Positions 23,118-34,500 of a stretch of DNA of 64,000 nucleotides are shown here, one piece after another. The notes under the pieces are model-generated. The model made no database searches. It was not told the DNA's origin and saw only the letters and a list, made by a program, of their open reading frames with translations. Within the stretch, counting starts at the first letter, position 1, and the number at the start of each line of letters is the position of its first letter. Position numbers and translations under genes: made by a program. This DNA comes from Rhododendron vialii. Taxonomy: Eukaryota > Streptophyta > Magnoliopsida > Ericales > Ericaceae. The stretch is taken from positions 4,198,501 to 4,262,500 of the forward strand of contig NC_080564.1 of assembly GCF_030253575.1 (NCBI RefSeq), given 5' to 3'.

Positions 23118-26100
23118 CTATATTAGTTGAACAGTTCTCAGAACATTCTTCCTTGAATTACAGAAAGATTGAAGGCGACTCTCGTCAAATGTACCAAAAC
23201 CAGATAGTTGAATTCCATATGCTTTCATCCTTTGGACATCCCGTGGAGTGGGGGATTGCCAGAGCCCGTCCCACCACGCGGGAGGAAGAAGTGGCGTGAG
23301 AGCACATTGGGTAGACTGGTTGTGGCAACTCAAGGGACCGGCAAATCTGTTCCATGCATGTCCCCAGCCAACCTGATTCCCCAAACCTTCCGAAAGCAAA
23401 TTAGTCTGGAAGCTGCTGAAGAACCACAAACTTGCACCAGTAGAAGAATTTCCAACTAACATTCAAAGAAAAAGAGTCAAGAAAAGAGAAAGGACACACT
23501 TTTCCAAGCTGGAACAAGAACGTTGCATTTGGATCATGGATTTTTAAAGTGAATAACTAAAGGAAGCAAATGAAAGGAAAATAAAAATGTAGCAAGATCA
23601 TGAGGTAAAGAAGCTAAAATTTCTCTCTTTGACAACTTGTTGCGAAAAAATTCTCTCCAACAAATCCAATATACAAAGCCCGAGGGATTGAAGGCAGAAG
23701 AGTACCAGGTTGGTGAGCCGCGGCAAGTGCTGCAATTAGTTGAGCAAAGGTTGTTCCAACGCGCCTGTGAGCCCCAGAAACAACAGCGTGTTTTGCATGT
23801 GCTGCAAGAAAGAAGTCCACAAATGCAACCCATCTAGGTGCTGGGCCCCAATCCGTGTGTCTAAAGTCTAGACCTGCTCCACTCTTGCCAGAAATATTTC
23901 CTTTGAATAGTTCATAATCAAAATGAACAACCTGAATAAACCGTTGCAAAACAATAAAAACAAAGCCAAGAATTTCATCATAAATGAAATTTATCGTCAG
24001 TGCAACCGGTGATGAGATTATGCTTGGAAACGTGACAGTTAATCATTACCTCAGCAAATTCACTTATATTTGATGCAACATCGGTTATCAGAGAGGGGGT
24101 ATCTGAAACCAAAACAACCTTGGGTCTGGATTTCAGTTGCAGATTGTCTATAGCTTTTCTGATGCAATTCAGTGCTGCCTGTGCTGCTCTCAGAGACCTG
24201 AAACAACAAAAGCAATGAGGCAGACTTGTTAATCAGTTGAATTCGTATATCTTAATTCACTAGGTTCAGTTTGAAAGTTTCAACACAGGATATGAACCCT
24301 TAATAATTGTTAAACTTTGCTGCTTCATGGAGAGGATGCAGTTTCCATAAGCTTGAAAGTAAAAATGAATCCTGTGTATTTTTTGCAACTATTCATAGTG
24401 GAATGAAAAACATAATTGTTCTTCTCTTAATCATAGAAAACCAAAATTAACTTGATATGTAAGGCCTTTCTAAGAACCATTTGAATCAACTAGTACTGAT
24501 ACATCTGTTCTTGCTTCTTACTGTCTAAGTCGGAGTTTTCTCGTGAATGCTCCATCATGTTTACACTTGTCAGAGACTTTCTTGAATTCAATTAGACACA
24601 ACAAAGATGAACCAAAAGTCTTTCTTGAATTCAATTAGACACAACAAAGATGAACCGTACTACATCGCCCTATTCTTAAGGAAAAGTAGATTAATCATGA
24701 ATATGTTTCCATACCCATTGCAACCTCTTCAAAAAACCTCTTTAAAAGGCACTACTTCTGCCAACCTCAATGTGGGAAACTGAGTATGGTTATTGCAAGA
24801 TAGACAAAGTAAAATGTTTACCAGCATACCTATTACTAAGCATCCGCATGTGTAGTGAAATATCAGGATCCACCCCATCACCAAGAACCCAACGCATGGC
24901 CTCTCTAACATTATCTGAGGGAGACATGAGTACTCTCATCAGCTCCCCAAAAACGTTAGGCCTGTACTGAAGATCTTCTGGCCTCCCAAATAGATCGGAA
25001 GCAGCATTCCTCATCTCAGTGAATACATTCTTCAAGAAAAACTGAGCAGCCACAGCATCTGTCGTGTTTTGGAACCTGCCGTGGTAAGGTCAGTAATTAC
25101 ATTGATTCTTGAAGCAAGTAGCAGCTGATTACATTTATGCGGGACCCAGTTTACCATATGATAGGTTGCTCCCACTCCCTCCAGTTGCAGCAAAGAACAC
25201 TCGTCTGGGCTGGCTTTTGGAAATCATCAATTTTCATTACAAGATGCCTTCCATATGTAGTCAAACACCCATTATGTCTCCAGAGATGCTTGACTTCTTT
25301 CAAGGTAAAGGAAACATTGCTGTAAGAAATGTAATCCCCAAAAGGATATTTGCCCCTGAAATATTTCATGAAGTAATATTAGCACCACTAACACGTCTCT
25401 TCGACAGTAATTCTATATCATAGCTATAAACTATCTGGGCTACTACACTGAAATATTTCAAGCAAAATTGGAAGAAGATAGTCTGAGAGTCAAAAAATTT
25501 CATTCTTTAACGTTCTGCTAAGGTACAATATCTCAATCACAGTCTCTTAGTGTATGAAACCAACATATACCTATGGTGGTTGAGTAATGAGCCTATCCTC
25601 TCCTCCGGCCATATTCCAAAATTCCAATACCGAAACTGATTACTAATACAAGACCAAAATATTCAGAGAACTCTTCTAACTAACCAAAAAATATGTAAAT
25701 TGTCAGCAAAGTTGTTTCTTTTTTTCTTCAAATCCAACAAATTCATTGTTCTCATAACAGCAGACCATGATGGGGGATACCAAAATCTCATAAACAAAAA
25801 AACTGCCTCGATGGTAATTAAATGATAAGCCCCAAAAATGCTTTCTGATGAGTAAACTTGACTTTTGAGTAATTTTTTTAAGAGATATCAAATATAAGCA
25901 GAAAGGCTTGAGAGATAACCAATATGCCTGGTTTGCCCAATGATCAGCGATCGATTCAACATTATACTCAGTGTTGCAGCCGTTAAGATCTTATACATTT
26001 CATTCCCGAAACCAGCTTCTGACGCTTTCCCTATCACAAAACCATGTTTGCAAAACTGCTCTGGAGGAAGTCCTCGGACTCTAGATGCACCTGAAATGGA

Positions 26101-26201
26101 ATCGGTATTGTTAGCATCTGCAATGGGTCTCTACTGTGGAAGTGCGATTTTCGGTTAGGTTTTGCCTATTCTCAATCCCCTCTCACCACCAAAAAAAGAA
26201 A

Positions 26202-26279
<78 letters not shown>

Positions 26280-27539
26280 GTCTGATTATGATTAATCCCT
26301 CCATCGTACTTTTATCTTCTTGTAATAGGTAGCATTAGTGTGGTTAGTAAATTAGATAACAACAGCAGGCCATAGCTCCATCTACTCGAACGACCTCTCC
26401 TACGGGCACTTAAGCCCCTCTCCATGCCGCCGGGTCAAATGCTCGTTGGTATCACTCCTTTACATTTGCCTGCCCCCTTTTCACTCTTCCTCCTTGTGAG
26501 CAACTACTTCAAAAACGTTTTTAGATATCAAGCACAATTTTAGGACAATCATGCATTTCCTTTCCTTCACTCTTTACCCGGTCAAAAGTTGTTCTTGCCT
26601 ATATCTCCTTTCCACAATTTATTCCTGTCATGGACTAAGGGATCATAGTGGGGAGTTGCAATCTCAACCATGATTGAACGTCGCGATTGGGTTTGCTGCT
26701 ATAGGCTTTCAAAGACAACTCTGGTTTGTCTAGCTATCCACAATAATAAAAAGCATATTTGCACTCGATTACACGGCCAGTTAAGAGCCGAAAAGTGACC
26801 CTCCCTTCGAATTGAAGACAATTAGGTCTACACATGATAAACCAAGACACTTAAATGTAGGGATGCAAACCAGAAAAGCCAGACGAAGTGTTCGAGCTCG
26901 ACTCATTCACAATTAGTTTAGATTAAGCTCGACTCAAGCCCAAATAATCAAGCTCGAGCTCAGCTCCTTTCGTGTCAAGGTATCCAAGCTCGGTTCATTT
27001 ACTACAAAACGCTCTACAAACGAGTCGAGCCGCTACAAACGAGCTGAGCTATCCCAAACTCGTTTATACTAAACTAACAGAGCTGAGCCTAGTCGACAAC
27101 GAGCCGAGGATTAAGCTGCTTGCGAACAGGTTGGTATGTTTGCAGCCCGACGCTGCAATTAAGAACGCAAATCTAGCAAGAACTGACATAAGCTAAAAGA
27201 ATGCAAATCTAGCAAGAAGTGAGATTAACTAGTACCATTCAGAGCAAAGTGATATTGAATGATTCTTCTCACGTCGACATTTCCCTCCCGAAACCCTCCG
27301 CTGAAAACTTCCCCCATTTCTTCCACCGTGGCGCACCCTTTGTTTCCAGAAGCCTCGGTCTTCGCCTTGAGAATCGCATTTCCTTCTCGAAACGTCGTCG
27401 TAACCGGGAATCTCTCACCGGCTGATGGATCGACGGATCTGGAAGTGAGGATCAACAGTCCAGCTCCGGTGAACAACGCACACGAGATTAGGAAGCCGTG
27501 GATCGACAGTCGTCTCCTTCTTGATACGATAAACCTCAT
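23118..27539 (-). CDS. Type II membrane protein, At4g12700/At2g04280-like (putative glycosyltransferase fold)
   Basis: Seven minus-strand exons: 27236-27539, 25928-26090, 25155-25355, 24830-25075, 24050-24197, 23706-23931 and 23118-23455, giving 541 residues. After a short basic N-terminus (RFIVSRRRR) one hydrophobic segment at about residues 13-32 acts as a signal anchor, so the protein should be a type II, probably Golgi, membrane protein. The lumenal part has conserved-looking blocks: GFVIGKASEAGFGNEMYKI, GKYPFGDYISYSN, FQNTTDAVAAQFFLKNV, WVLGDGVDPDISLHMRML, RPKVVLVSDTPSLITDV, VVSGAHRRVGTTFAQL and LLPPAWWDGLWQSP. The overall pattern recalls fucosyltransferase-like proteins and I recognise it as the Arabidopsis At4g12700/At2g04280 family, whose reaction I do not know. 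Intron 2 uses a GC donor (exon 2 end CAG, then GCATAT) while the reading frame needs exactly this junction; all other introns are GT-AG. Confidence 0.85.
24578..24656. repeat. 43-bp tandem duplication in intron 4 of the Golgi-protein gene
   Basis: TTTCTTGAATTCAATTAGAC followed by ACAACAAAGATGAACC occurs at 24578-24620 and again from 24621, with the second copy slightly shorter. It is non-coding. Confidence 0.8.
26204..26277. repeat. CT microsatellite (about 37 units) in an intron
   Basis: An uninterrupted CT run in intron 1 of the minus-strand Golgi-protein gene. It is one of the longest simple repeats in the window and likely polymorphic. Confidence 0.9.
26858..27150. mobile_element. Degenerate hAT-type element, relative of 5183-5577
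   Basis: It starts TAGGGATGCAAACC and ends GTTTGCAGCCCGA, with GAGCTCGACTC and GAGCCGAG words inside as in the intact copy. The flanks do not show a matching 8-bp repeat, so it is old. It lies in intron 1 of the Golgi-protein gene. Confidence 0.6.
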
Positions 27540-28329
27540 CTCCTTTTCTTATTTTGGTGAACGGACTAGGGTTTCATTTGGATCTCATCTGGACCAGTAA
27601 TCATGGCTGAACTGTTGGGAATTCTGGAATTGCTTCAGTTGCTCCATTCCTTACATCCATTGTCGGTTGAAGAGTAACGAGAATGGAAATAGTAAAGCGA
27701 TGTAGATAGAACCGAGCAAATTACACTAATACCCACTGTGTATTTATGGAATGTCACTTTCGCCCTCCACTTTACCCATTGCCTTCCTTGCTTGCTTGCT
27801 TTCACTTGCATTAACAATGGCTCAGTGACGGGTTTTTTTTTTTTTTATACCAACAACAATAAAATCCATATATATATATATATATATATATATATGGACC
27901 GTTCAATAAAAAACTGCTCGGATCAAGCCATTTCCGATCATTTTTTTTGCTGATTTCTCGCGGGTACCCTTAAAATCACGTTCTGAACACATTGAGCGGC
28001 TCGGATCGTCCCAATTCGATCGGAAAATGGGAGTCTCCCACGGTAAGCCCGTGCGGAATCCCTTAAGGAAACCGGACTATATATCTATATATATATACTA
28101 TATATATATATCTATATATATATATAATATGAAACCAGTACAGCCATATTCACTTAGTATCCACTACAAGACCAAAAACAAAACGAAAAGACCCAACACA
28201 ACAACTGATCCACAAGTTAAACCAAAGCTCTCTCACGACAGCACACAAGCCACAATTGCTCCCTAACAAAGTTCACCACCAATAAGACCTGCAATCAGAC
28301 AAATTGAAAAGCACAAAAGGTGAAAATAA
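27540..28329. other. Upstream region of the Golgi-protein gene, TA-rich repeats
   Basis: Contains the promoter side of the minus-strand gene (27540-27830), a TA run at about 27868-27895, one arm of the hairpin family, and a second TA-rich run at about 28078-28127. No coding region is supported. Confidence 0.5.
27896..28078. mobile_element. Half copy (one arm) of the dispersed hairpin element
   Basis: Begins at what is the hairpin centre in other copies (GTTCAATAAAAAACTGCTCG) and continues through GATCATTTTTTTTGCTGATT, CGCGGGTACCCTTAAAATCA and ATTGAGCGGCTCGGATC to an outer arm containing GGGAGTCTCCCACGG. The opposite arm is missing; TA microsatellite lies directly at both edges. Confidence 0.7.
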
Positions 28330-29319
28330 TCAACCAATAGCTTGACGTTGAGGGGTACGAAATACGTGAGGGTCGTGACAACTATCCTCTGTAACCAAGT
28401 CTCGTTTGCGCTTAGCTCGAGTGTAAGTGTGAAGGGTTTTGCCATTATCACAATAGGTCTTTTGGTGGACCATGCACATCCGCTTTCGCTTACCAGAATG
28501 TAAAATGGGCAAATGTTCACTATCCTCCACCCTATGCCGCCAAAGAGCCATAACTCTATTAGACCGCAAATTCCGAAATCCTGAAGCCATATCCACACGA
28601 TCAGGCGTTGGAGGAGTAACTGGAGCAGGAGACTCACTATCGGCCAAAATGTATGGAGCATCTTTCTCTTGAGGACAAACAAAAGGCACTGGCGAGACAT
28701 CCATAGAATTACCACCATCCTTAACCTGGAGTTCAGTTGCTTGAGTTCCGGGAAGCTCAATGTGGTCAACAGATGAAGGGTGATCCATCACTTTAACTCT
28801 AACCTCCACAGCCGATAGACTTGGCATATGAAAGAAACGAAACTCTTTACCCGCACCAAAATCTCGTATGCCATCACGACTAACAAGAAGGAAGTCTTTC
28901 CCCATAACGACCTTTTTCCGGCATGGCCTCAACTCAATGAAAGTGGAGCGCTCACCAGCTGACCTAACTGAAAAAGGGCGACGGGGAACCTGAGAAGCCG
29001 AGGCAGTAGTGCTAGAATTACCCTCCTCATGTAAGGCGACAACCACTATATCCGCTTTACCCTCCAAACTAGTGCTAGACTGCAAGTTAACCTTCATATC
29101 ATCCGTGTTCGATTGGTCCAAAGCCCGCTGCGCCTCTTCCCTATCATTTGTGTCTGATTGGTCCAAGTCCCTCTGCACCTCTTCCCATGGCTCATATCTT
29201 GGATCAAAAATCTCACGGAAATTAGCTTGTGCAGCCTCTCGGGATTTAGCAAAGCACCAATCGGGAATCCAACTCAAATCAGAATCAATCAGTGACGGCT
29301 TCTTCGTTTGGAGTCTCAA
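28330..29319 (-). CDS. Unidentified 329-codon ORF, possibly a gene fragment
   Basis: An open frame of 329 codons on the minus strand, long for this AT-rich DNA. It has no ATG at its start; 29319 is a TTG, and the first in-frame ATG is at 29097 (codon 75). A splice acceptor-like CTAG lies just upstream at about 29327, so it could be a last exon, but a pyrimidine tract is lacking. The protein begins with a Trp-containing block (SWIPDWCFAKSREAAQANF), then two copies of a 15-residue motif (EEVQRDLDQSDTND and EEAQRALDQSNTDD, codons 46-75), a Pro/Ser-rich acidic middle and a basic C-terminus (GKRKRMCMVHQ, RAKRKRD) that could be a nuclear signal. I recognise no family. It may be a lineage-specific gene, a transposon-derived ORF or a broken gene. 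Confidence 0.4.
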   Translation of the reverse strand: MRLQTKKPSLIDSDLSWIPDWCFAKSREAAQANFREIFDPRYEPWEEVQRDLDQSDTNDREEAQRALDQSNTDDMKVNLQSSTSLEGKADIVVVALHEEGNSSTTASASQVPRRPFSVRSAGERSTFIELRPCRKKVVMGKDFLLVSRDGIRDFGAGKEFRFFHMPSLSAVEVRVKVMDHPSSVDHIELPGTQATELQVKDGGNSMDVSPVPFVCPQEKDAPYILADSESPAPVTPPTPDRVDMASGFRNLRSNRVMALWRHRVEDSEHLPILHSGKRKRMCMVHQKTYCDNGKTLHTYTRAKRKRDLVTEDSCHDPHVFRTPQRQAIG

Positions 29320-30311
29320 AATTCCTAGATTTTTTGTGTACAGTGCACGGTCCTCAATAAATTTTCTCTATCTATCTCTCTTCACTCATTACTCTTAAAA
29401 ATCTCTCTCAAAACCCAAAATGAACAGGGTCTGAGTGTCTTGGTGCACCATGTGTTAAGAAATGAGTTTGTGCATTACGTAACGGTATTTTCTAAGGGAA
29501 CAAAAAAATTTAAATTTTTCCTGCACGACGCAATCTTGTTATTTTTTACGTTAAATTTTTTTGGATCATCAATTCGTCTCGAGAGAAATCAAAAAAATAA
29601 GAAAATTACAATCTAGACTCATTGTTTTTGAATAACAACAAAAATAAGCACACACACAAAAAGAAAGATAGATGATATTTTTTTTTGCTTTTATTTAAAT
29701 TTCTTTTGTTTGGATACAAATAATAGTTTTTTACTTTTCGATTTATCTCATTAGGACGAACAAATAATCCAAAAAAAAAATGCACAGCAAAACTAAGGGG
29801 GCATTTGGTAATCTTTTTATTTTCAGTTTTTAGTTTTTGTCTTTACTTTTTTGAAAACTAATGAAGAAAACTTGTTTGGTAACAAGTTTCTGTTTTTTTT
29901 TGTTTTACATAATTTTTTTTAGAGTTTTGTAAATTATGAAAACTATAAAAAGGTGTTTTCCCTGATTTTTTTTTTGAGGAACATAAACATTACCAAACAT
30001 GTTTATTGTTTTTGTTTTTATGAAAAAATAAACCTGTTTCTTCTTCTAATTTCTTAAAAACAAAAAAATTGAAAAAATTACCAAACGCACCCTAAGAAAT
30101 GCGCATTTTTTTTCTTTTGAATATATGAAAAAAAAACAAATCAAATGACTTATTAAGTCAAACCACACTTTAGTAAGTATTGCCATGGAACTGTATAGTT
30201 CATAAAGATAGTAGTAAAATCTAGGTACAAATTTTTATCAAAACAAATGTCAATTTCATAATCTCAAAACAGGAAATCCCGCATGTCCCCCCTCATTGGA
30301 GATCCTCTAGA
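29320..30311. other. Intergenic, very AT-rich
   Basis: Apart from the Tourist-like MITE at 29797-30092 I see only AT-rich DNA with many T and A homopolymers. No ORF of note. Confidence 0.45.
29797..30092. mobile_element. Tourist-like (PIF/Harbinger) MITE with TAA target duplication
   Basis: It starts GGGGGCATTTGGTAATC and ends ATTACCAAACGCACCC; TAA flanks both sides (29794-29796 and 30093-30095), the classic PIF/Harbinger target. The arms also share GTTTTTGTTTTTATG-like and CATAATTT-like words in inverted order. It is 296 bp, without an ORF. Confidence 0.8.
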
Positions 30312-30400
30312 GTGGATGTCAAAGTCAACGGCGAGGGGAAGTCGGTTTCGGACGTGACACAGTTTCATCGTGTCATGCACAATTACAATACTGCCCTTGC

Positions 30401-30409
30401 TATAAAATA
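30401..30409 (+). promoter_or_regulatory. TATA box of the CID-domain gene
   Basis: TATAAAATA followed about 40 bp later by a CT-rich leader (CTCTCTCCCTCTCTGG) and a longer CT run at 30653-30691. The start codon lies 1.2 kb downstream, so I infer a 5' UTR intron ending at the acceptor TTGGGCAG at about 31572. Inferred from sequence only. Confidence 0.5.
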
Positions 30410-30649
30410 CGAGAAGCTCAACTCCACCCTAGTTCTCTCTCCCTCTCTGGGGCCCGTTTATGCTACGTACTACGGAGCATCTCTTTTCCTCTACCCCAGC
30501 AACGAGCAAGAACGGACGGAGTGCACTAGCGCCGCGCCGCGCCGCTCCGGTTGCCGGAGACACGATTACGCCTACCAGATCACGCCGGAACACTTCCATC
30601 TCCTTTTGCTTTCGAAAGAGCTAACTCGGTGACTATCCTATCCTATCCT

Positions 30650-30652
<3 letters not shown>

Positions 30653-30691
<39 letters not shown>
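30653..30691. repeat. CT microsatellite in the inferred 5' UTR or leader intron
   Basis: About 19 CT units just downstream of the TATA-led leader of the CID-domain gene. Confidence 0.85.
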
Positions 30692-30694
<3 letters not shown>

Positions 30695-31248
30695 TATATG
30701 GTTTTAGTTTCTAGTGAAAGCTAGGGTTTTTTTTATTTACGCGTTTGTGTTTGAAGATGTGTAATTGAAAGATAGAGTTTTGATTGCTCAATTTTTATGT
30801 TAACTTACTGGTTGAAATAGGGCTCTTGAGTGTTTTTATTACATGGTTCTGATTTCTTCAAGTGGTTGCTTTTTAGTGAAATTTAGGGATTTTTACTTCT
30901 AATTGTATATAATTTGGTAGGTTAGGGCTTGTGCTTTCGTATTCATGTTCTTTCAACTGCTGTGGATAAATACTTCAAACAGAAATCTCGGTCATGAATG
31001 TCTAATGTTAAAAAAGGAAAGAACGCGCGAACACTATTGGTAGAAATCACTGTTTTGGTAGATATTTATGCCCTTCTTGGAAATTTAATGGAATGCAGGG
31101 TAATTATACGGAGGGAGTTTCTTTTATAAGTTAAGGAGGTACTGCATAAACAGAAAAATAGGAAAATTTTGGTTGTTTACTTGTTGGGTAGGACCTTAGT
31201 TCTTGTGAAAGGAAATCCTCCTGTTCTTGGTTCTGTTTGACGAAAATA

Positions 31249-31361
31249 GTTTCACTGCAACGGTATTTGTAACGCCCTCTCTCACATGATATGGGCCCCA
31301 TGTACGTGTGCGTCCCACCCCATGGGAGAGAGGCGTTACGAATAACCATTGCATTGAAAAT
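31249..31361. mobile_element. Short palindromic MITE upstream of the CID-domain gene
   Basis: Arms of about 35 bp: left TTCACTGCAACGGTATTTGT then AACGCCCTCTCTC; right GAGAGAGGCGTTACGAATAA then CCATTGCATTGAAAA, a near reverse complement. The short centre is a CATGATATGGGCCCCATG-type segment. It lies in the inferred leader intron. Confidence 0.6.
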
Positions 31362-31588
31362 TTTCTCCTGTTTCACATGGCAGGAAGTTTTATTCTTTTT
31401 TGTTAAGTCTTTTCTGATTGGAAGCTCAGTTATCAATTCACGCTTTTTCGATAGATATTGTTCTGTGGTTATCTTAAAGGTTGTTTTTCCGTCTTGATTT
31501 TGTTTGTACCTTTTTCTTGTAAAGGTGTAAAGGTTCTTTGTTCATAAGTCTGCCCTTTGTTCGATTGGGCAGACTGTAGTCACAAACA

Positions 31589-34500
31589 ATGGGTGGCACA
31601 TTCAATCCACAGATTCTGGTGGAAAAGCTGGCCAAGCTCAACAGTTCACAGCAGAGCATCGAGAGTATCCTTTTGCTGATAGGCTATTTGTTCTCCATTT
31701 GGGGTTCCTTTTGTGAATAGTCATTAGCTCTTGTCACTTCTCCAAAGGGTTCATTTTGCAATTTCCAAATTTTAAAGGTCGTTTGTCGTTTTAATATTTC
31801 AACTTTATTGATTGCTTTCAATGTGAGGCTTATAATTGTCACAAGTATTCTACTAGGTGGTGATGCAACATGATAAATCAATCCAAAGAGATGGCATTCT
31901 TCTTGGAGCTTTCCCCCATTGCAATGCTTCTAAAAGCTTTGACATTGATAGTCTGCAAGACTGCGATAGCCATGTAGCTTTAAATAACATTATTTGATTC
32001 TGTGCATTTGCTCTTTTATCAATCTTACTCATCAGTCTACTGCACCAAATTCTCCTGTGCATGTCGTTTGGCATATTCTTCTCACGTTCCATTCCTTATT
32101 CTCAGATTTGATTAAGGTTTATTGCTTATCATTAGTATGTATCCTTGACGCGATCAAGCTTTATCACATTGGTGTATTTTCCACATGTACAAGGCAAAAC
32201 AAGTTGTTGAAACATGGGATAGACAATTTCATTGCTCACCGCGTGAGCAGCGATTGGCTTTCTTGTATCTTGCAAATGATATTCTACAAAATAGTCGGCG
32301 AAAAGGGTTAGAGTTTGTTAGTGAGTTTTGGAAGGTTCTCCCAGGTGCACTTCGTGATGTAATTGAAAATGGAGATGAAAGTGGCAAGAGTGCTGCACGA
32401 CGACTGGTACTTTTGTTGAGCTCAAAGTGCTTATTTTTTGTCATTTGGGAGAAATTTTTGGGTGCCGGGTGGGTATATCCCACGTGGTGCCCGTTTGGCA
32501 CTCCCGAGCCGTCCGATGCACTTTTGGACGGCTCAGATTAAAACTCTCTCTCTCTCCTCTTAACCCTCCTCTCTCTCTCTCTCTCCTAATCCGAGTCGTC
32601 CAAAAGTACATCGGATGGCTAGGATGTGCCGAGCTGGCACTGAAAAAATTCTTGTCATTTGGCTACATGTATCCTTAAGTTCTGCAAATAAACATATATA
32701 TGTAAACTATGAATTCTTGAAGGAGGTGAAAATTCTTTTGGGCTTCCAAAGCCTTTTGCCATGTAAATACATATGTGCATTGAGGTTGTTAGATTTTAAT
32801 GCTTAGTGTTGTGAAATGCGATAGCTAATATAATAACGAAAAAAATGAAATTGTGTCAAGAACAAGTTTCATGAGCTCATGAAGAAAACTGTAGGTGCCA
32901 TGGAAGGTTGTAATCTGATCTTTCTGTCCTAGATTTTTGCTGCAGTTAGTCCCCTAAACCCCTTGTCTCCTAATTTAATATGCTGGAAGTTGCATCTTGC
33001 CTGTGTAGCATGTTAATTTTAAAGTTCATTCAAGGTGTGTACATGTGCATGTGTTTGCATGGCTGCAACTTGTCTCTCTAAATCAAAATCTTTTCTACTT
33101 ACCTGTTTGTTTGTATTAAATCTCTTACCTCGTGGTTTGGATATCCTATATTCAAAACGGTTGTTCTGGAACTTAGAGTGGAACATTGTTGATATTGCAT
33201 CCTCATGTGTGCCTTTCGTATTCGTATCCAGGTCAGCATTTGGGAGGAAAGAAAGGTGTTTGGCTCTCGAGGGCAAATTCTTAAGGAGGAGCTTGTGGGA
33301 AGGCACCTGGAAAATAGTAATACAAACGGGAAGCATTCAGCTTTCAAACTGGTGCGTAACTTCTATTCTGTGGTGATTCTGGTGAATTTGTTCTAAAGAT
33401 TGTCAAGTTTTCACGAAGTTGGGGAGTAAAATCATGTTTCATCCTTTTTCTCTGAACAGAGGCCCTCTGCTGGAAACACATTGGATAAAATAGTTTCGGG
33501 TTATCAAGTTGTTTATGGTGGTCAACTGGATGAAGACAATATATTGGGCAGATGTAGGAATGCTATTAGCTGCATCGAGAAAGTGGACAAGGAAATTGGG
33601 GGTGTTGTTTCGGGTATGTCCTCAATGGATCCTTAGATGGAAGTGCAAAATAAAGTTTTATTAAGTTATAATATTTTGTAATTTTTTGGCATTCAATATG
33701 TGTGGATATGTTTGACATTTATGCATGCTTTAAAGCTTGTTTTTTGTTTCCACTTTCATTTTCAAAATTTATATTCATGGTCTTCTGGTCTGAATTGAAT
33801 TACTATTGAAATGTTGCTTGAACCTAGTTGAAATTTTGCAGAAGACATAGGTTTCTGGTTAATTCAGTAGTATTCTAAGCTTGTTTTCAAAACTTCAGTT
33901 TTCCTCCCATGGCATCCCGCTTATGATACTTGCTAGATCCTGTTGCATGTCTCTCCCTCGCCCTCTCCCTCACCCTCTTCCTCTCCATTCTCCTGCTCCC
34001 TCTCTCAATGGTTTGTACTATCGTTATGATCATCGTCACTTTGACCAGGGAAACTGAATGGTTCCAGTGTTGTGGAGGAGCTTCAAGGGCAACATGCTAT
34101 ATTGAGAGATTGTACTGAACAGCTGATGGCAGTCGAATCATCAAGAGCAAATCTGGTCTCTCATCTGAGGGAGGCTCTTCAGGAGCAGGTTCGGTGGCAA
34201 GCATATCTTCAAACTGTGCTATTTCTGTATCTTTCTTTCTTTCGTTATCATTGTTTTATGGAAACCTGCCATTGTTTTGTTTTTAGGAGTTCAAGTTAGA
34301 TCAAATCCGCGATCTACTTCAGGTAATTCTGTTACTTTTTTTTATTTGCTCTGTCCTTTGAATGTTTGCCTCAGGGTTTGGCAATGCTATAATTTGGCTA
34401 ATCTCCCTTCAAAATGCCTTGTATGCAAAATGTGGTTATTGTCTTTTTCTGAGCAACTAGTTAACTTGAAACAAGGCTTATCTTTAGAGTGTGAGATTTT

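Noticed and set aside
28263-28769. 168-codon minus-strand ORF
   Set aside because: Overlaps the longer 329-codon frame in another phase; hydrophobic and Leu/Trp-rich as expected for a shadow frame.
30312-30632. 106-codon plus-strand ORF
   Set aside because: It spans the TATA box and leader of the RPRD1-like gene and has no recognisable domain.
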